A DNA stretch of 64,000 nt from Roseicyclus salinarum (GCF_029624655.1 NZ_JARRSA010000011.1:58901-122900); one strand, 5' to 3'. Counted from the stretch's first letter, positions 17,259-26,621 are shown. The notes: generated by a model from the sequence alone, not told the origin. Numbers and translations: made by a program.

Positions 17259-18194
17259 CTACGCCTCCTCCAAGCGATCTGTCGCTGGTGGCGGCGTTGG
17301 GGACAGTGCCGTGAGGCGCGCATAAGTCTCGTCATCCAGTTCGAAACCAATGGCGTCGAGCGATGGTTGCATCTGATCGGATCTGCTGGCGCTCAGGATC
17401 GGCGCCGTTATCGCGGGGTTACGTGCAACCCAGGCGATAGCCAGCGTAATGGCGGAAACACCGAGTTCGGCGGCAAGTGCGTGCAGTGAATTCGCGGTCT
17501 CATGCATCCAGTCCTGACCGTAGCGGGCCTTGTACATCGGATCATGGGTCAGGCGGCCTTCTTGCCCGAGCTTGTACTTGCCCGTCAGAAGGCCGCCCCC
17601 AAGCGGGGAGTATGGAACAACGGCGATGTTCTCGGATGTACACATCGGCAACATCTCTACTTCGGCCTGCCGTTTGACGAGATTGTACATCGGCTGCAGC
17701 GTCTCGATCCTAAGTTCGAAAGTCGCGGCGACGCCAGCGGCCTTCATTACTTGCCAAGCCGCATAATTCGAAACGCCGATATGCCTTACACGACCAGCGT
17801 CGACCATCTTTGCAAGTGCCTCGTAGGTCGCTTCGAGCGGCACTTCGTCAGACCAGCGATGCATGTAAAGCAAGTCAACGAAGTCGAGGTCGAGGCGCCG
17901 GAGGCTCTCGTCAAGGTCCTTCGCGATCGCTTCAGGAGCGCAGTTCCCTGTCGAGGCGCACTTGGTGGCGATGAAAAGATGGTCCCGCTCAGCGACCACA
18001 AACTGACCGAGCAAAGTCTCCGATGCCCCCCCGGTATAGCCGTGAGCCGTGTCGAAGAAGTTTATTCCGGCGGCGCGGGCCCTGTCGTACATGGCACGAC
18101 TGTCAGTTCGATCTGCCTTGCCACCCCATTGCATGGTGCCAAAGCAATACGAGGAAATCGGGTGGCCGGCGGGCGTTCTTAGATCTGGTTTCAT
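17259..18194 (-). CDS. aldo/keto reductase
   Basis: A protein of 311 aa from ATG 18194; the frame is open upstream but without similarity. The AKR barrel and catalytic tetrad are visible: Asp in INFFDTAHGYTGG, Tyr in the same segment, Lys in FIATKCAS and His in YMHRWSDEVP. NADPH binding is suggested by the C-terminal PILSASRSDQM region. AKRs reduce aldehydes and ketones; the substrate cannot be named. It is the only gene on its strand here. Confidence 0.9.
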   Translation of the reverse strand: MKPDLRTPAGHPISSYCFGTMQWGGKADRTDSRAMYDRARAAGINFFDTAHGYTGGASETLLGQFVVAERDHLFIATKCASTGNCAPEAIAKDLDESLRRLDLDFVDLLYMHRWSDEVPLEATYEALAKMVDAGRVRHIGVSNYAAWQVMKAAGVAATFELRIETLQPMYNLVKRQAEVEMLPMCTSENIAVVPYSPLGGGLLTGKYKLGQEGRLTHDPMYKARYGQDWMHETANSLHALAAELGVSAITLAIAWVARNPAITAPILSASRSDQMQPSLDAIGFELDDETYARLTALSPTPPPATDRLEEA

Positions 18195-18586
18195 CGCTGA
18201 TCTATCACATTGCTTCAGCGCGAAGAACAAGTGCTTCCGGACGGTGATACGGACGCTGGAGTCGTCCGCGCTGGGCTCTCCGGGATAACATCTTTGCCAA
18301 ATGTACAAGGAGAGGCGTGGACCGAGGGATGTGAGGATGCCGGAGTATCACGAGCGGGATACGCTCGCCGCATTCGAGAAACGGGAACGGCCGAAGCGCG
18401 GATCGCCATCGAGGGCGCTCAGGTGGCGGTTGCACCCACCTCGCTTCCTCACCTGCAAACCATCGACCGAGGACTCTCCCCATCCCCGGATCAAACGGGG
18501 CTCAGGTCACGCGAAGGCCGATGCTTGTGCAGGATGCACCGCTGGAGATGCTGGCAGACTAATTCCTCTCCGAAGCGGCACATCAC
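18195..18586. other. intergenic gap with a short IS6 end
   Basis: About 390 nt without a recognisable gene. At 18549-18565 there is a 17-bp exact match (TGCTGGCAGACTAATTC) to the IS6-remnant edge at 37836-37852, so an IS6 copy probably once ended here, just downstream of the PLP-enzyme gene. Confidence 0.5.
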
Positions 18587-19849
18587 TCATTCCGTAGCCT
18601 CGCGCATCGCGCCAAGGAAACGGGCGACCTCCTGCAGGGAGTTGTAGTGGCTGACCGAGACACGAATACAATCCTCCATGCCGAGGGGCTCCAGCACGTT
18701 GCCGGAGTAATGGTCGTTCTTGCGGATGTGCACGCGGATGCCGCGCTGGCGCAGGTGCTCGACCAGCTCGGCCGAGGGCATCGTCTCCAGCCGCAGCGAA
18801 ATCACGCCCTCGCGCCCCTCGACGCGGTCCCCGCCAATCAGTGTCACCGAGGGAAGCTGCGCCAGACCCGGCAGGTTGCCGTAGCCGTGCAGCATCGCCT
18901 TCAGGAGGACCGCCTCCTGCCCGGCGATGGCTGCGGCGGCGGCTTCGATCCGGGCGCGTGGCGTCGCTGCCTCGTCCGCTCCCGCCTCGCCTCCCAGCCA
19001 GTCGAGGTAGGCCACGACATCCGAGAAGGTGGCATAGGCCCCGCTGTCCCGCGTCCCCAGTTCCCACGTCGTGGGCGCGCCGCCGATGATCTGTTCCTTC
19101 GTCGCCGCCGTCAGACGGTCCGACGCCCAGCCCACGCCATAGCCGTGGCGCGAGAACATCTTGTAGGGCGACACCGCATAGCCGTCGGCGTGGCAGGCCA
19201 CGACGTCGACCGCTCCGTGGCTGGCGTGCTGGATCCCGTCGACGATGATGAACGCCTCGGGAGCCACCTCGCGCACGGCGGCGGCGATGGCGGGCACATC
19301 GACGGCCATGCCCGTCACGGGCGAGGTGTGCACAATCGTGACCACGCGCGTGTCAGGCGTAACCGCTGCGCTGTAGTCTTGGGGCGACACGCTGCCGGTC
19401 AGGCTGTCGTGGGCGACGCGCCGAAAGGTGCGGCCGGTGACATCCGACCATCGCGCCATGGCGCCGTAAGTCGCGGGATGTTCCAGCGTTGACCCAAGCA
19501 TCACGCCACCCTCGGGCGCGGCAAGGGCCGCGGTGCGGACAAGGCGAAACAGCACCTCCGTGCCGCTTTCGCCCACGAAGACCTCGCCCGCGTCGCCCGC
19601 GTTGAAGAACAGGCGCATATCGGCCTTGCCGCGCGCGATCACGGCCATCAGCGCCTCGGACGCCGCATTCGCGCGGCCCTGGTTGTCGGGATAGCCCGCA
19701 TGAACGGCGCTCGTCTCGATGACCGATTTCAGGCGAAGCGCCCCACCTGCGTTCTCGAAGAACACGCGCGGCCCCTCGAACGGACAGGCATCGACATGGG
19801 CGAAGCGGTCGCGGATAGCGGTCAGGAGGGCGGGATTGTCGGCGATCAT
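18587..19849 (-). CDS. class V aminotransferase-fold PLP enzyme (cysteine-desulfurase-like)
   Basis: A protein of 420 aa from ATG 19849, preceded by GGAGCC; an in-frame ATG 23 codons earlier is possible. Fold-type I PLP features: FFENAGGALRLKSVIE at the N-terminus, GESGTEVLFRLVR, the cofactor Asp/His region IIVDGIQHASHGAVDV, and the Schiff-base Lys in YAVSPYKMFSRHGYGVGW. It resembles the cysteine-desulfurase-like subfamily outside IscS/SufS. No Fe-S assembly genes are nearby, so desulfurase activity is uncertain. Confidence 0.85.
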   Translation of the reverse strand: MIADNPALLTAIRDRFAHVDACPFEGPRVFFENAGGALRLKSVIETSAVHAGYPDNQGRANAASEALMAVIARGKADMRLFFNAGDAGEVFVGESGTEVLFRLVRTAALAAPEGGVMLGSTLEHPATYGAMARWSDVTGRTFRRVAHDSLTGSVSPQDYSAAVTPDTRVVTIVHTSPVTGMAVDVPAIAAAVREVAPEAFIIVDGIQHASHGAVDVVACHADGYAVSPYKMFSRHGYGVGWASDRLTAATKEQIIGGAPTTWELGTRDSGAYATFSDVVAYLDWLGGEAGADEAATPRARIEAAAAAIAGQEAVLLKAMLHGYGNLPGLAQLPSVTLIGGDRVEGREGVISLRLETMPSAELVEHLRQRGIRVHIRKNDHYSGNVLEPLGMEDCIRVSVSHYNSLQEVARFLGAMREATE

Positions 19850-20069
19850 GGGCAGGCTCCGGGACGTGGATAGGATGGCGCGAAGGCGGGGGTGCGGCGT
19901 GGCGCCGGCTTCCGTCATCCGAACCTCTCGTGGCGGCGTATGGCGGATGCGATTTCGCGAACGACCTGCGCAGTGGCCGCGATGTCGAAAAGAACGTCAA
20001 GGCCCGCGTCCGGATCGAGCCCGGCATCCGTCCCGACCGGAATCTTCCTGACAACACCGATGACGGGGT

Positions 20070-21938
20070 TCAGTTTGCCGATCTTCCCTGCCATTCGCTG
20101 TCTGCGATGCGATATTTCTTTATGCGCGAATAAAGGGTCGTGGCCGGGATGCCGAGTATCTTCGCCGCCCCGTCCGGGCCGGACACCCGCCCCTCTGTCT
20201 CCTTGAGGCATGCAACAAGGTTTGCGCGCGCCTCTGCCTGAAGTTCAGCTTCGGTTTTTATGTGGGCTTGTCCGCCTTGCTGCTGCGCGCGGGCGTCGCC
20301 GACATCCACGATCAGCTTGCCCCCGCGCGAGACGATGGCGGCGCGTTCGATGACGTTGCGCAATTCCCGGACGTTGCCTGGCCAGCCATAGTTCTGAAGC
20401 TGGTCCATCGTGCGTTTGGTAATGACTGTGTTCGGCCTGTTCAGGCGCTTGTTGGCAAGGCTCAAGAGGTGGGTCGCCAAAACGGGAATATCCTCGATCC
20501 GGTCGCGCAATGGGTGGCAGGTGATGGGGAACACGTTGAGGAACAGAAACAGGTCTTCGCGGAACCTGTTGGACGCCACTGCTTGTTCGAGGGAGGTCGT
20601 CGTTGCTGCGATTACCCGCACATCGATAGCCCGGGGCCGTGTATCGCCCATGCGTGTGACCTCGCGATCTTGCAGAGCACGCAGGAGTTGGCCCTGATGT
20701 TCAAGCGGCAGTTCCTCGACATTGTCCAGAAAGACCGTCCCCCCGTGCGCCAGCTCCAGCTTGCCCGGCTTGTCGCGAAGGGCGCCCGGGTACGCGCCCC
20801 GGATCTGACCGAACAACTCTGCCGCCATTGCCTCGGTGGCGACAGATCCGCACCGCAGGTGGATCAGGGCCCGTCGGCGGCGAGCGCCGGAATTATGGAT
20901 GGCGTTGGCGACCAAAGCTTTCCCGGTTCCAGCCTCGCCGGTGATCAGCACATTGGCATCAGTGCTGGCCACCAGATCGATCCGCCGGCGCAGATGTTGC
21001 GTTGAGGGCGCTTCGCCGAGGATGTCGTGATGAGCCTGTTCGCTGGTAATCGCCTCTTGCAGATATGCGTTCTCTTGCTCCAACCGGTCGCGCAAATCGG
21101 CGACCTCGTGCAGGGCGTCGCGGAGTTTCTGCTCGTTTTCCTTGCGCTCGGTGATGTCCCGAAAGATCACCACGGCACCGGCCAGCACCTGCTGGTCGTA
21201 GATCGGCGTCGAGACGTATTCGACCCGAATGGGCTTGCCATCCTTGCGCCAGAAGACCTCATCCTCGATGCGGTGGACCTGTTCAAACCGGAAAGAGCGG
21301 TAAATCGGGCAGTCATGGGCGTGATAGACGTCACCGTTGACATGGTGGTGGTGGATCATGTCGTGGATGGACTTGCCCGCCAGCTCCTCGAAACTCCAGC
21401 CGAGCATCTCCTGCGCGGCGCGGTTGGCGAAGGTGGTCTTGCCCTCGGCGTTGACGCCGTAGATGCCTTCGCCCGCAGCGTTCAGGATCAGTTGGTTCTG
21501 ATTTTCGAGTTCGGCGAAGAAGGATTGCGCACGCTTCCAGCCATCGAGTCCCGAGCGATGCAATTCCTCGGCATCGACGATCTGCGCCCTGCGCTCCAAC
21601 TCAGCGAGATCGACGAACATCAACAGGACCTGGTCGACGCTGCCCCCGAATTTTCGGCCCCGCATTTCGCAGGCCCGATCACCTTTGGCTGTGCGCAGGC
21701 GGATATCGCGGGTCCACGCCTCACCGCGATAGTCGATTTCCTCCACGAACAGGATGAACCGGGCAAGGTTTTGTCCGATCAGCTTGGAGAACCGCACGGC
21801 CTGGGGGTCGTCCAGGCTCAGCATCTGCGAGGCCATGCCATTGCACGCGACAATCCGATCCATCCGGCTGTCGACGACGAGGCAGGCCTCGGGGACGCAA
21901 TCGAGCGTCTGGGCGAGAGAGAGGGGCGATTCGAGCAC
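20070..21938 (-). CDS. PAS-AAA+-Fis regulator (NtrC family) with degenerate sigma-54 motifs
   Basis: A protein of 622 aa with a GTG start at 21938. Order: N-terminal PAS-like region (1-110), coiled coil, second PAS (about 150-265, NAAGEGIYGVNAEGK to VVIFRDITERKENE), coiled-coil linker, AAA+ domain (about 310-535), C-terminal Fis HTH (AAKILGIPATTLYSRIKKY). Walker A is GEAGTGKALVANAIH. The GAFTGA loop reads GAYPGA, the Walker B DE reads DN (GGTVFLDNVEEL), and the Arg of the RLNVF motif is changed (FLFLNVF). It may be unable to remodel sigma-54 holoenzyme. It is divergent from the cyanate operon and is its probable regulator. Confidence 0.88.
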   Translation of the reverse strand: MLESPLSLAQTLDCVPEACLVVDSRMDRIVACNGMASQMLSLDDPQAVRFSKLIGQNLARFILFVEEIDYRGEAWTRDIRLRTAKGDRACEMRGRKFGGSVDQVLLMFVDLAELERRAQIVDAEELHRSGLDGWKRAQSFFAELENQNQLILNAAGEGIYGVNAEGKTTFANRAAQEMLGWSFEELAGKSIHDMIHHHHVNGDVYHAHDCPIYRSFRFEQVHRIEDEVFWRKDGKPIRVEYVSTPIYDQQVLAGAVVIFRDITERKENEQKLRDALHEVADLRDRLEQENAYLQEAITSEQAHHDILGEAPSTQHLRRRIDLVASTDANVLITGEAGTGKALVANAIHNSGARRRRALIHLRCGSVATEAMAAELFGQIRGAYPGALRDKPGKLELAHGGTVFLDNVEELPLEHQGQLLRALQDREVTRMGDTRPRAIDVRVIAATTTSLEQAVASNRFREDLFLFLNVFPITCHPLRDRIEDIPVLATHLLSLANKRLNRPNTVITKRTMDQLQNYGWPGNVRELRNVIERAAIVSRGGKLIVDVGDARAQQQGGQAHIKTEAELQAEARANLVACLKETEGRVSGPDGAAKILGIPATTLYSRIKKYRIADSEWQGRSAN

Positions 21939-21978
21939 ATCGAAACCATGCCTTTTTCAAGGCCGCCGCGCATTCGAA

Positions 21979-21997
21979 ATTTCGTAAAATACGAAAT
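21979..21997. promoter_or_regulatory. palindrome in the regulator / cyanate-operon intergenic region
   Basis: ATTTCGTA-AAA-TACGAAAT is a perfect 8-bp inverted repeat with a 3-nt spacer. It lies 41 nt upstream of the GTG start of the NtrC-like regulator and 142 nt upstream of the cyanate operon. It sits in a strongly AT-rich patch and is the best operator candidate for the divergent regulator. Confidence 0.55.
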
Positions 21998-22138
21998 ATC
22001 ATAATTTTAACTGATAACGTATCGCCCTTAACGAACTGAAAAAACGATCAATTCTTCTGGTGCGGGAATTTTGGGCAGTGGCTTCTTGGCGGACCTGCGT
22101 TGGGGAATACTGGAATGCGTCAACAACGAGGTATTCCC

Positions 22139-23542
22139 ATGTCGTCCAAGAGCCTTGGAAACCCCTTCTCCGATAAGACCGACCTCCGCCATGGCGCCGG
22201 GTGCCGCTGTGACACATGCTCCGGCGATCACAGCCATGCCCATGGCGCCCACACGCCCGCAGCGCAGAACCTGTCCATGTCTTCCGAGCAGATGGTGGAA
22301 CGCGCGGTCGAGAGCGCGATCGTCCGCTCCGTCTTCGGGCACAATGAAATGCAGCGTCGTTCCTTCATGGGGATGCTTGGCGGGGGCGCGTTCGCATCCG
22401 TTCTGGCATCGGTGTTCCCGATGGACGCGGCCAAGGCCATGCTGCTGGACGAGCTTGGCCCGCCGGAGAAAACCGATCTGAACATCGGCTTCGTGCCGAT
22501 CACCTGCGCCACGCCGATCATCATGGCGCAGCCGATGGGCTTTTACGAGCGCTATGGCCTGAACGCGCAAGTCATCAAGACCGCCGGATGGGCCGTGGCG
22601 CGCGACAAGTCGCTTTCCGGCGAATACGACGCCAGCCACATGCTGACCCCGATGCCGCTGGCCATGACGCTTGGCGCAGGTTCGGTCGCGACGCCCTACA
22701 TCATGCCGGCCGTCGAGAACATCAACGGTCAGGCCATCGTGCTGTCGAACGAGCATCTCGACAAGCGCGACCCGACCCAGTGGCGCGGCTTCACCTTCGG
22801 CGTGCCGTTCGAATACTCGATGCACAACTTCCTGCTGCGCTACTACGTTGCCGAGTTCGGGTTGGACCCCGATGTCGACATCCAGATCCGTGTGGTTCCC
22901 CCGCCCGAGATGGTGGCCAACCTGCGCGCCGGCAACCTCGACGGCTACCTCTCGCCCGACCCGTTCAACCAGCGCGCGGTCTGGGAAGGCATCGGCTTCA
23001 TACACACGCTGACCAAGGACATCTGGGAAGGCCACCCGTGCTGTGCGTTCGCCGCGCCTGCGTCCTTCGCACAGGAACTGCCCAACACCTACGGTGCCCT
23101 GCTGAAGGCGATCATCGACGCAACCCAGTATGCGTCGAACCCCGACAACCGGATTGAGATCTCCGAGGCCATCGCGCCGGAAAACTACCTCAACCAGCCG
23201 GTGCCCGTCATCCAGCAGGTGCTGACCGGAACTTTCGCCGATGGTCTGGGCGAAGTGCAGCGTGTGCCCGACCGGATCGATTTCGATCCGTTCCCGTGGC
23301 ACTCGATGGGCGTGTGGATCCTCACCCAGATGAAGCGTTGGGGTTATATCGAGGAGCATATCGACTACGCCGCCGTCGCCGAGCAGGTCTATCTCGCCTC
23401 TGACGCGCGCCGCATCATGAACGAGCTTGGCTACGAAGCGCCTTCGGAAACCTATCGCAGCCATACGATCATGGGCAAAACCTTCGATCCGGCAGATCCG
23501 GTCGGCTACATCAACAGCTTCGAGATCGGGCACACGGACTGA
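22139..23542 (+). CDS. NrtA/CmpA-type ABC substrate-binding protein of the cyanate operon
   Basis: A protein of 467 aa from ATG 22139. Residues 18-45 form a Cys/His-rich stretch (GCRCDTCSGDHSHAHGAH) placed before a twin-arginine signal (QRRSFMGMLGGGAF, near residues 72-85). The mature part has the NrtA/CmpA fold: LNIGFVPITCATPIIMAQ, YDASHMLTPMPLAMTL, GVPFEYSMHNFLLRYY and NLDGYLSPDPFNQRAVWEG. Linked to cynS, it should bind cyanate. Tat export of a folded protein with a metal-binding-like leader is unusual. Its stop overlaps the permease ATG. Confidence 0.85.
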   Translation: MSSKSLGNPFSDKTDLRHGAGCRCDTCSGDHSHAHGAHTPAAQNLSMSSEQMVERAVESAIVRSVFGHNEMQRRSFMGMLGGGAFASVLASVFPMDAAKAMLLDELGPPEKTDLNIGFVPITCATPIIMAQPMGFYERYGLNAQVIKTAGWAVARDKSLSGEYDASHMLTPMPLAMTLGAGSVATPYIMPAVENINGQAIVLSNEHLDKRDPTQWRGFTFGVPFEYSMHNFLLRYYVAEFGLDPDVDIQIRVVPPPEMVANLRAGNLDGYLSPDPFNQRAVWEGIGFIHTLTKDIWEGHPCCAFAAPASFAQELPNTYGALLKAIIDATQYASNPDNRIEISEAIAPENYLNQPVPVIQQVLTGTFADGLGEVQRVPDRIDFDPFPWHSMGVWILTQMKRWGYIEEHIDYAAVAEQVYLASDARRIMNELGYEAPSETYRSHTIMGKTFDPADPVGYINSFEIGHTD

Positions 23543-24375
23543 TGTCGGCCCTCTCCGTAAACCAACGCGCGGCAATTCTCTCGGTCGCGTTGTTGCTGGT
23601 AGGCCTCCTGTTCTGGGAGGCCTCCATAACGCAACAGACGGTCGCCACCGAGTTGACCGAATACGAACTGCTGGCCGGCGGCGGCGCGCAACGGGCCGCC
23701 GTGCCACCCCCAAGCGACATCTTCTCCAAGGCGTGGGAGGAACTGTCCGATCCCTTCTATGATGCCGGCCCCAACGACAAGGGGATCGGAATCCAGATCG
23801 GTTATTCGATCTACCGGGTGCTGGCCGGTTACTTCATGGCCGCAATGATCGCCATCCCGCTCGGCTTTCTCATCGGCATGTCGCCGGTGGCCTACAAGGC
23901 GCTCAACCCGTTCATTCAAGTGCTGCGCCCGATATCGCCGCTTGCATGGATGCCGCTTGCCCTTTTCATCATCCAGGACAGCGAGGCGAGCGCGATCTTC
24001 GTGATCTTCATCTGTTCGATCTGGCCAATGCTGATCAACACGGCCTTCGGTGTTGCCGGGGTTCGCAAGGACTGGGTCAACGTCGCGCGGACCCACGAAC
24101 TCGGGCCCTTCAAGACCGCGCTTCAGGTGATCCTGCCGGCCGCTGCCCCGACCATCGTGACGGGCATGAGGATCTCGATCGGGATCGCATGGCTTGTGAT
24201 CGTGGCCGCCGAGATGCTCGTGGGTGGGACCGGGATCGGCTACTACGTGTGGAACGAGTGGAACAACCTCGATCTCACTTCGGTCATCTTCTCCATCCTC
24301 ATGATCGGCATTGTCGGCATGATCCTTGATGCCTGCTTCGGCGCCCTGCAGCGCGTCGTCGCGTACGCGGAATAA
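23542..24375 (+). CDS. ABC transporter permease of the cyanate operon (NrtB/CynB-like)
   Basis: A protein of 277 aa. The start ATG shares one base with the upstream stop. One N-terminal and about five core transmembrane segments are visible, with the BPD permease loop WVNVARTHELGPFKTALQVILPAAAPTIVTG (EAA-type motif). It forms the membrane pore for the NrtA-like binding protein and the following ATPase. Homodimerisation is expected because only one permease gene is present. Confidence 0.9.
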   Translation: MSALSVNQRAAILSVALLLVGLLFWEASITQQTVATELTEYELLAGGGAQRAAVPPPSDIFSKAWEELSDPFYDAGPNDKGIGIQIGYSIYRVLAGYFMAAMIAIPLGFLIGMSPVAYKALNPFIQVLRPISPLAWMPLALFIIQDSEASAIFVIFICSIWPMLINTAFGVAGVRKDWVNVARTHELGPFKTALQVILPAAAPTIVTGMRISIGIAWLVIVAAEMLVGGTGIGYYVWNEWNNLDLTSVIFSILMIGIVGMILDACFGALQRVVAYAE

Positions 24376-24385
24376 GGAGGCTGTC

Positions 24386-25297
24386 ATGGCCAAACCATTT
24401 CTCTCCATCGAACAGCTGACACAGCAATTCCCGGATGGATCGGGCGGCACGCTCACCGTGTTCGAAAATGCCAGCTTCGGCATAGAGAGGGGCGAGTTCG
24501 TTTGCATTCTCGGCCACTCGGGCTGCGGCAAGTCGACGATCATGAACGTGCTTGCCGGGCTTGCCGAGCCGACCTCGGGCGTCGTCACCATGGACGGGCA
24601 GGAGGTTTCCGGCCCGTCGCTCGATCGCGGCGTGGTGTTCCAGAACTACTCGCTTCTGCCGTGGCTGTCGGCGCTCAAGAACGTGGCCTTCGGTGTGCAG
24701 GCCCGCCACAAGGACTGGAGCAAGGCACAGGTGCTCGAGCATTCGCGCAAGTTCCTGTCGACGGTCGGGCTCGAAGGCGATGCGGTGAACCGCAAGCCGT
24801 CGCAACTGTCGGGCGGCATGCGGCAGCGCGTCTCCATCGCGCGGGCGTTCGCCAACCAGCCCAAGCTGCTTCTGCTGGATGAGCCGTTCGGCGCGCTTGA
24901 TGCATTGACCCGCGGAACCATCCAGGAGGAGCTTCTGAAGGTCTGGGGTCAGACCGAGCAGACGGTCTTCATGATCACGCATGACATCGACGAGGCGATC
25001 CTGCTGGCCGACCGCATCCTGCTGATGACCAACGGGCCGTTCGCCCGCGTGGCCGAAAGCGTCGAGATCACCATCCCGCGCCCGCGCAGTCGGACCGAGA
25101 TCGTGGATCACCCGAACTACTACGCGATCCGAAACCACCTCGTGCAGTTCCTCGGGCATCGCTCCAAGAAACTCGCCGGGCGGCCCTCTGACGGCATGCC
25201 GCACACCCCCGAGACGATCCGCATCGACAAGAACGCCGCCGCCGCCGATCCCGAAGAAGCCGAGTCATCGCGCTCGCTGCGGGCTGTGGGCGATTGA
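24386..25297 (+). CDS. ABC transporter ATPase of the cyanate operon (NrtD/CynD-like)
   Basis: A protein of 303 aa from ATG 24386 with a very good ribosome site (AATAAGGAGG). It has Walker [18 protein letters not shown]-loop [19 protein letters not shown], signature [16 protein letters not shown], Walker [17 protein letters not shown] and the switch His in [15 protein letters not shown]. The nitrate/taurine/cyanate-type subfamily is indicated by the tail ([13 protein letters not shown]) and the context. It energises cyanate import. Confidence 0.92.
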   Translation: MAKPFLSIEQLTQQFPDGSGGTLTVFENASFGIERGEFVCILGHSGCGKSTIMNVLAGLAEPTSGVVTMDGQEVSGPSLDRGVVFQNYSLLPWLSALKNVAFGVQARHKDWSKAQVLEHSRKFLSTVGLEGDAVNRKPSQLSGGMRQRVSIARAFANQPKLLLLDEPFGALDALTRGTIQEELLKVWGQTEQTVFMITHDIDEAILLADRILLMTNGPFARVAESVEITIPRPRSRTEIVDHPNYYAIRNHLVQFLGHRSKKLAGRPSDGMPHTPETIRIDKNAAAADPEEAESSRSLRAVGD

Positions 25298-25310
25298 TGG
25301 AGCCAGAGCG

Positions 25311-25790
25311 ATGACCGACCAGGACCCGATCCGCAACCCGGTGCCACCCTTCACCTATGATGACGCGGTGCTCAAGGTCCGCATGGCGGAAGACGCGTGG
25401 AACGGGCGCAACCCCGAACGTGTCGCAATGGCCTACACGGCCGATACAAGGTGGCGTAACCGGGCGGAGTTCCTGAACGGCCGCGAAGAAGTTCGCGCGT
25501 TCCTCAAGCGCAAATGGGCAAAGGAACACGACTATCGCCTGATCAAGGAGATTTGGGCCCATGCCGGAAGCCGGATTGCCGTGCGCTTTTGCTACGAGTG
25601 GCATGATGAGGCCGGCAACTGGTTCCGCTCCCATGGCAACGAGCAATGGCAGTTCGACGAACGCGGCTACATGGCCGAGCGCCATGCCTCGATCAACGAT
25701 GTGCCGATTTCGGAAGCCGATAGAAGATTCCGCTGGCCGCAAGGCCCGCGCCCCGCGGATTACCCCGGCCTGAGCGCTCTCGGCCTCTGA
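25311..25790 (+). CDS. DUF1348 NTF2-like protein in the cyanate operon
   Basis: A protein of 159 aa matching the nuclear-transport-factor-2-like DUF1348 family: [78 protein letters not shown] and the C-terminal [21 protein letters not shown]. The biochemical role is unknown. It sits between the ABC ATPase and cynS, 13 nt and 33 nt from them, so it probably acts in cyanate metabolism, perhaps handling carbamate or bicarbonate. Confidence 0.88.
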   Translation: MTDQDPIRNPVPPFTYDDAVLKVRMAEDAWNGRNPERVAMAYTADTRWRNRAEFLNGREEVRAFLKRKWAKEHDYRLIKEIWAHAGSRIAVRFCYEWHDEAGNWFRSHGNEQWQFDERGYMAERHASINDVPISEADRRFRWPQGPRPADYPGLSALGL

Positions 25791-25823
25791 CCTCAAGGCC
25801 CCCGAACGAAAGGACCCTTCACT

Positions 25824-26294
25824 ATGAAAGATGCGTTGGAGATACCGAGCATGATGACCAAAGAGGACGTCACGATGATGATCCTGTCCGCCAAGAAACA
25901 GGCGGGCATGACCTGGGAAGGAATTGCCGAAAAGATCGACATGTCGCCGGTCTGGACGCATTCCGCCTGCATGGGCATGAACGGCTGGCCCAAGGACAAG
26001 GCCGAGAAGATCGTGTCGGTCATGGGGCTGCCGCAAGAAGCGGTCAGCGTTCTGGAAGAACCGCCTACCAAGGTCTGGGAGCAAAGTGTTCCGACCGACC
26101 CGTGCATCTACCGCCTCTACGAAATTGTCGGCGTCTACGGGCCGACCATCAAGGCGCTGATCGAAGAGAAGTTCGGCACAGGTATCATGTCGGCGATCGA
26201 TTTCGACATGCAGATCACCAAGGTCGAACACCCCAAGGGCGATCGCGTCAAGATCGAGATGTCGGGCAAATTCCTCGCCTACAATAGCTGGTAG
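25824..26294 (+). CDS. cynS: cyanate hydratase (cyanase)
   Basis: A protein of 156 aa, family-typical length. An N-terminal helical bundle (TKEDVTMMILSAKKQAGMTWEGIAEKI) is followed by the catalytic domain with DPCIYRLYEIVGVYGPTIKALIEEKFGTGIMSAIDF. That segment contains the conserved active-site Arg, Glu and Ser of cyanase. The enzyme converts cyanate and bicarbonate to ammonia and CO2 through carbamate, acting as a cytoplasmic decamer. It is last in the importer-DUF1348-cynS operon and is followed by a hairpin terminator. The operon should allow cyanate use as nitrogen source and detoxification. Confidence 0.96.
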   Translation: MKDALEIPSMMTKEDVTMMILSAKKQAGMTWEGIAEKIDMSPVWTHSACMGMNGWPKDKAEKIVSVMGLPQEAVSVLEEPPTKVWEQSVPTDPCIYRLYEIVGVYGPTIKALIEEKFGTGIMSAIDFDMQITKVEHPKGDRVKIEMSGKFLAYNSW

Positions 26295-26318
26295 GGCGCA
26301 CTGCAGTTGACGCGGCCA

Positions 26319-26347
26319 GGTTGCGGGCGCCAAATTTGCCCGCAACC
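26319..26347 (+). terminator. terminator of the cyanate operon
   Basis: A perfect 10-bp stem (GGTTGCGGGC / GCCCGCAACC) with a 9-nt loop begins 25 nt after the cynS stop codon. Confidence 0.65.
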
Positions 26348-26458
26348 GATACTCATGAGAACGGGATCGCGCCGCCAAGCACTCGGCCGGGTGCGCCTTG
26401 ACGATAGCCCCTCCGCGATGAGATCGCCGCCTGACAGGGGCTATGGCAGCCAGTCCCA

Positions 26459-26580
26459 GCCAGAGGACAGTGACGCTGTCCCTCATGCCGCCCAGAGACT
26501 GCGCCACTTGGCGAGAGCGGCGGCACGGCCTCCCTTCAAGAGGCACCGACTTGAAAGACAGCGTTCCTGGTTGAAATGGA
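26459..26580 (-). mobile_element. IS6-family remnant (transposase C-terminal end)
   Basis: The minus strand matches the end of the IS6-like transposase seen at 49160-49290: phrases corresponding to ACAGTGACGCTGTCCCT, GCCGC..AGA..GCGCCAC and the FK..RAAALA-type tail align with several mismatches and small gaps. The piece stops where the CTERM gene fragment begins. Together with 26859-27165 it looks like one IS6 copy split by foreign sequence. Confidence 0.6.
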
Positions 26581-26621
26581 TTGAGCGGACGTCGTTCTAC
26601 GATAACGACCAATTAAAGCGG

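Noticed and set aside
22060..22138. Sigma-54 (-24/-12) promoter before the cyanate operon
   Set aside because: TGG..TT spacings occur near 22072-22105 but none gives both GG and GC at the required distance, and the adjacent regulator has a degenerate GAFTGA.
22028..23713. A 560-codon open frame opposite the cyanate binding-protein gene
   Set aside because: It is antisense to a clear NrtA-type gene, its product is Arg/His/Val-rich without any family motif, and such mirrors are common at high GC.
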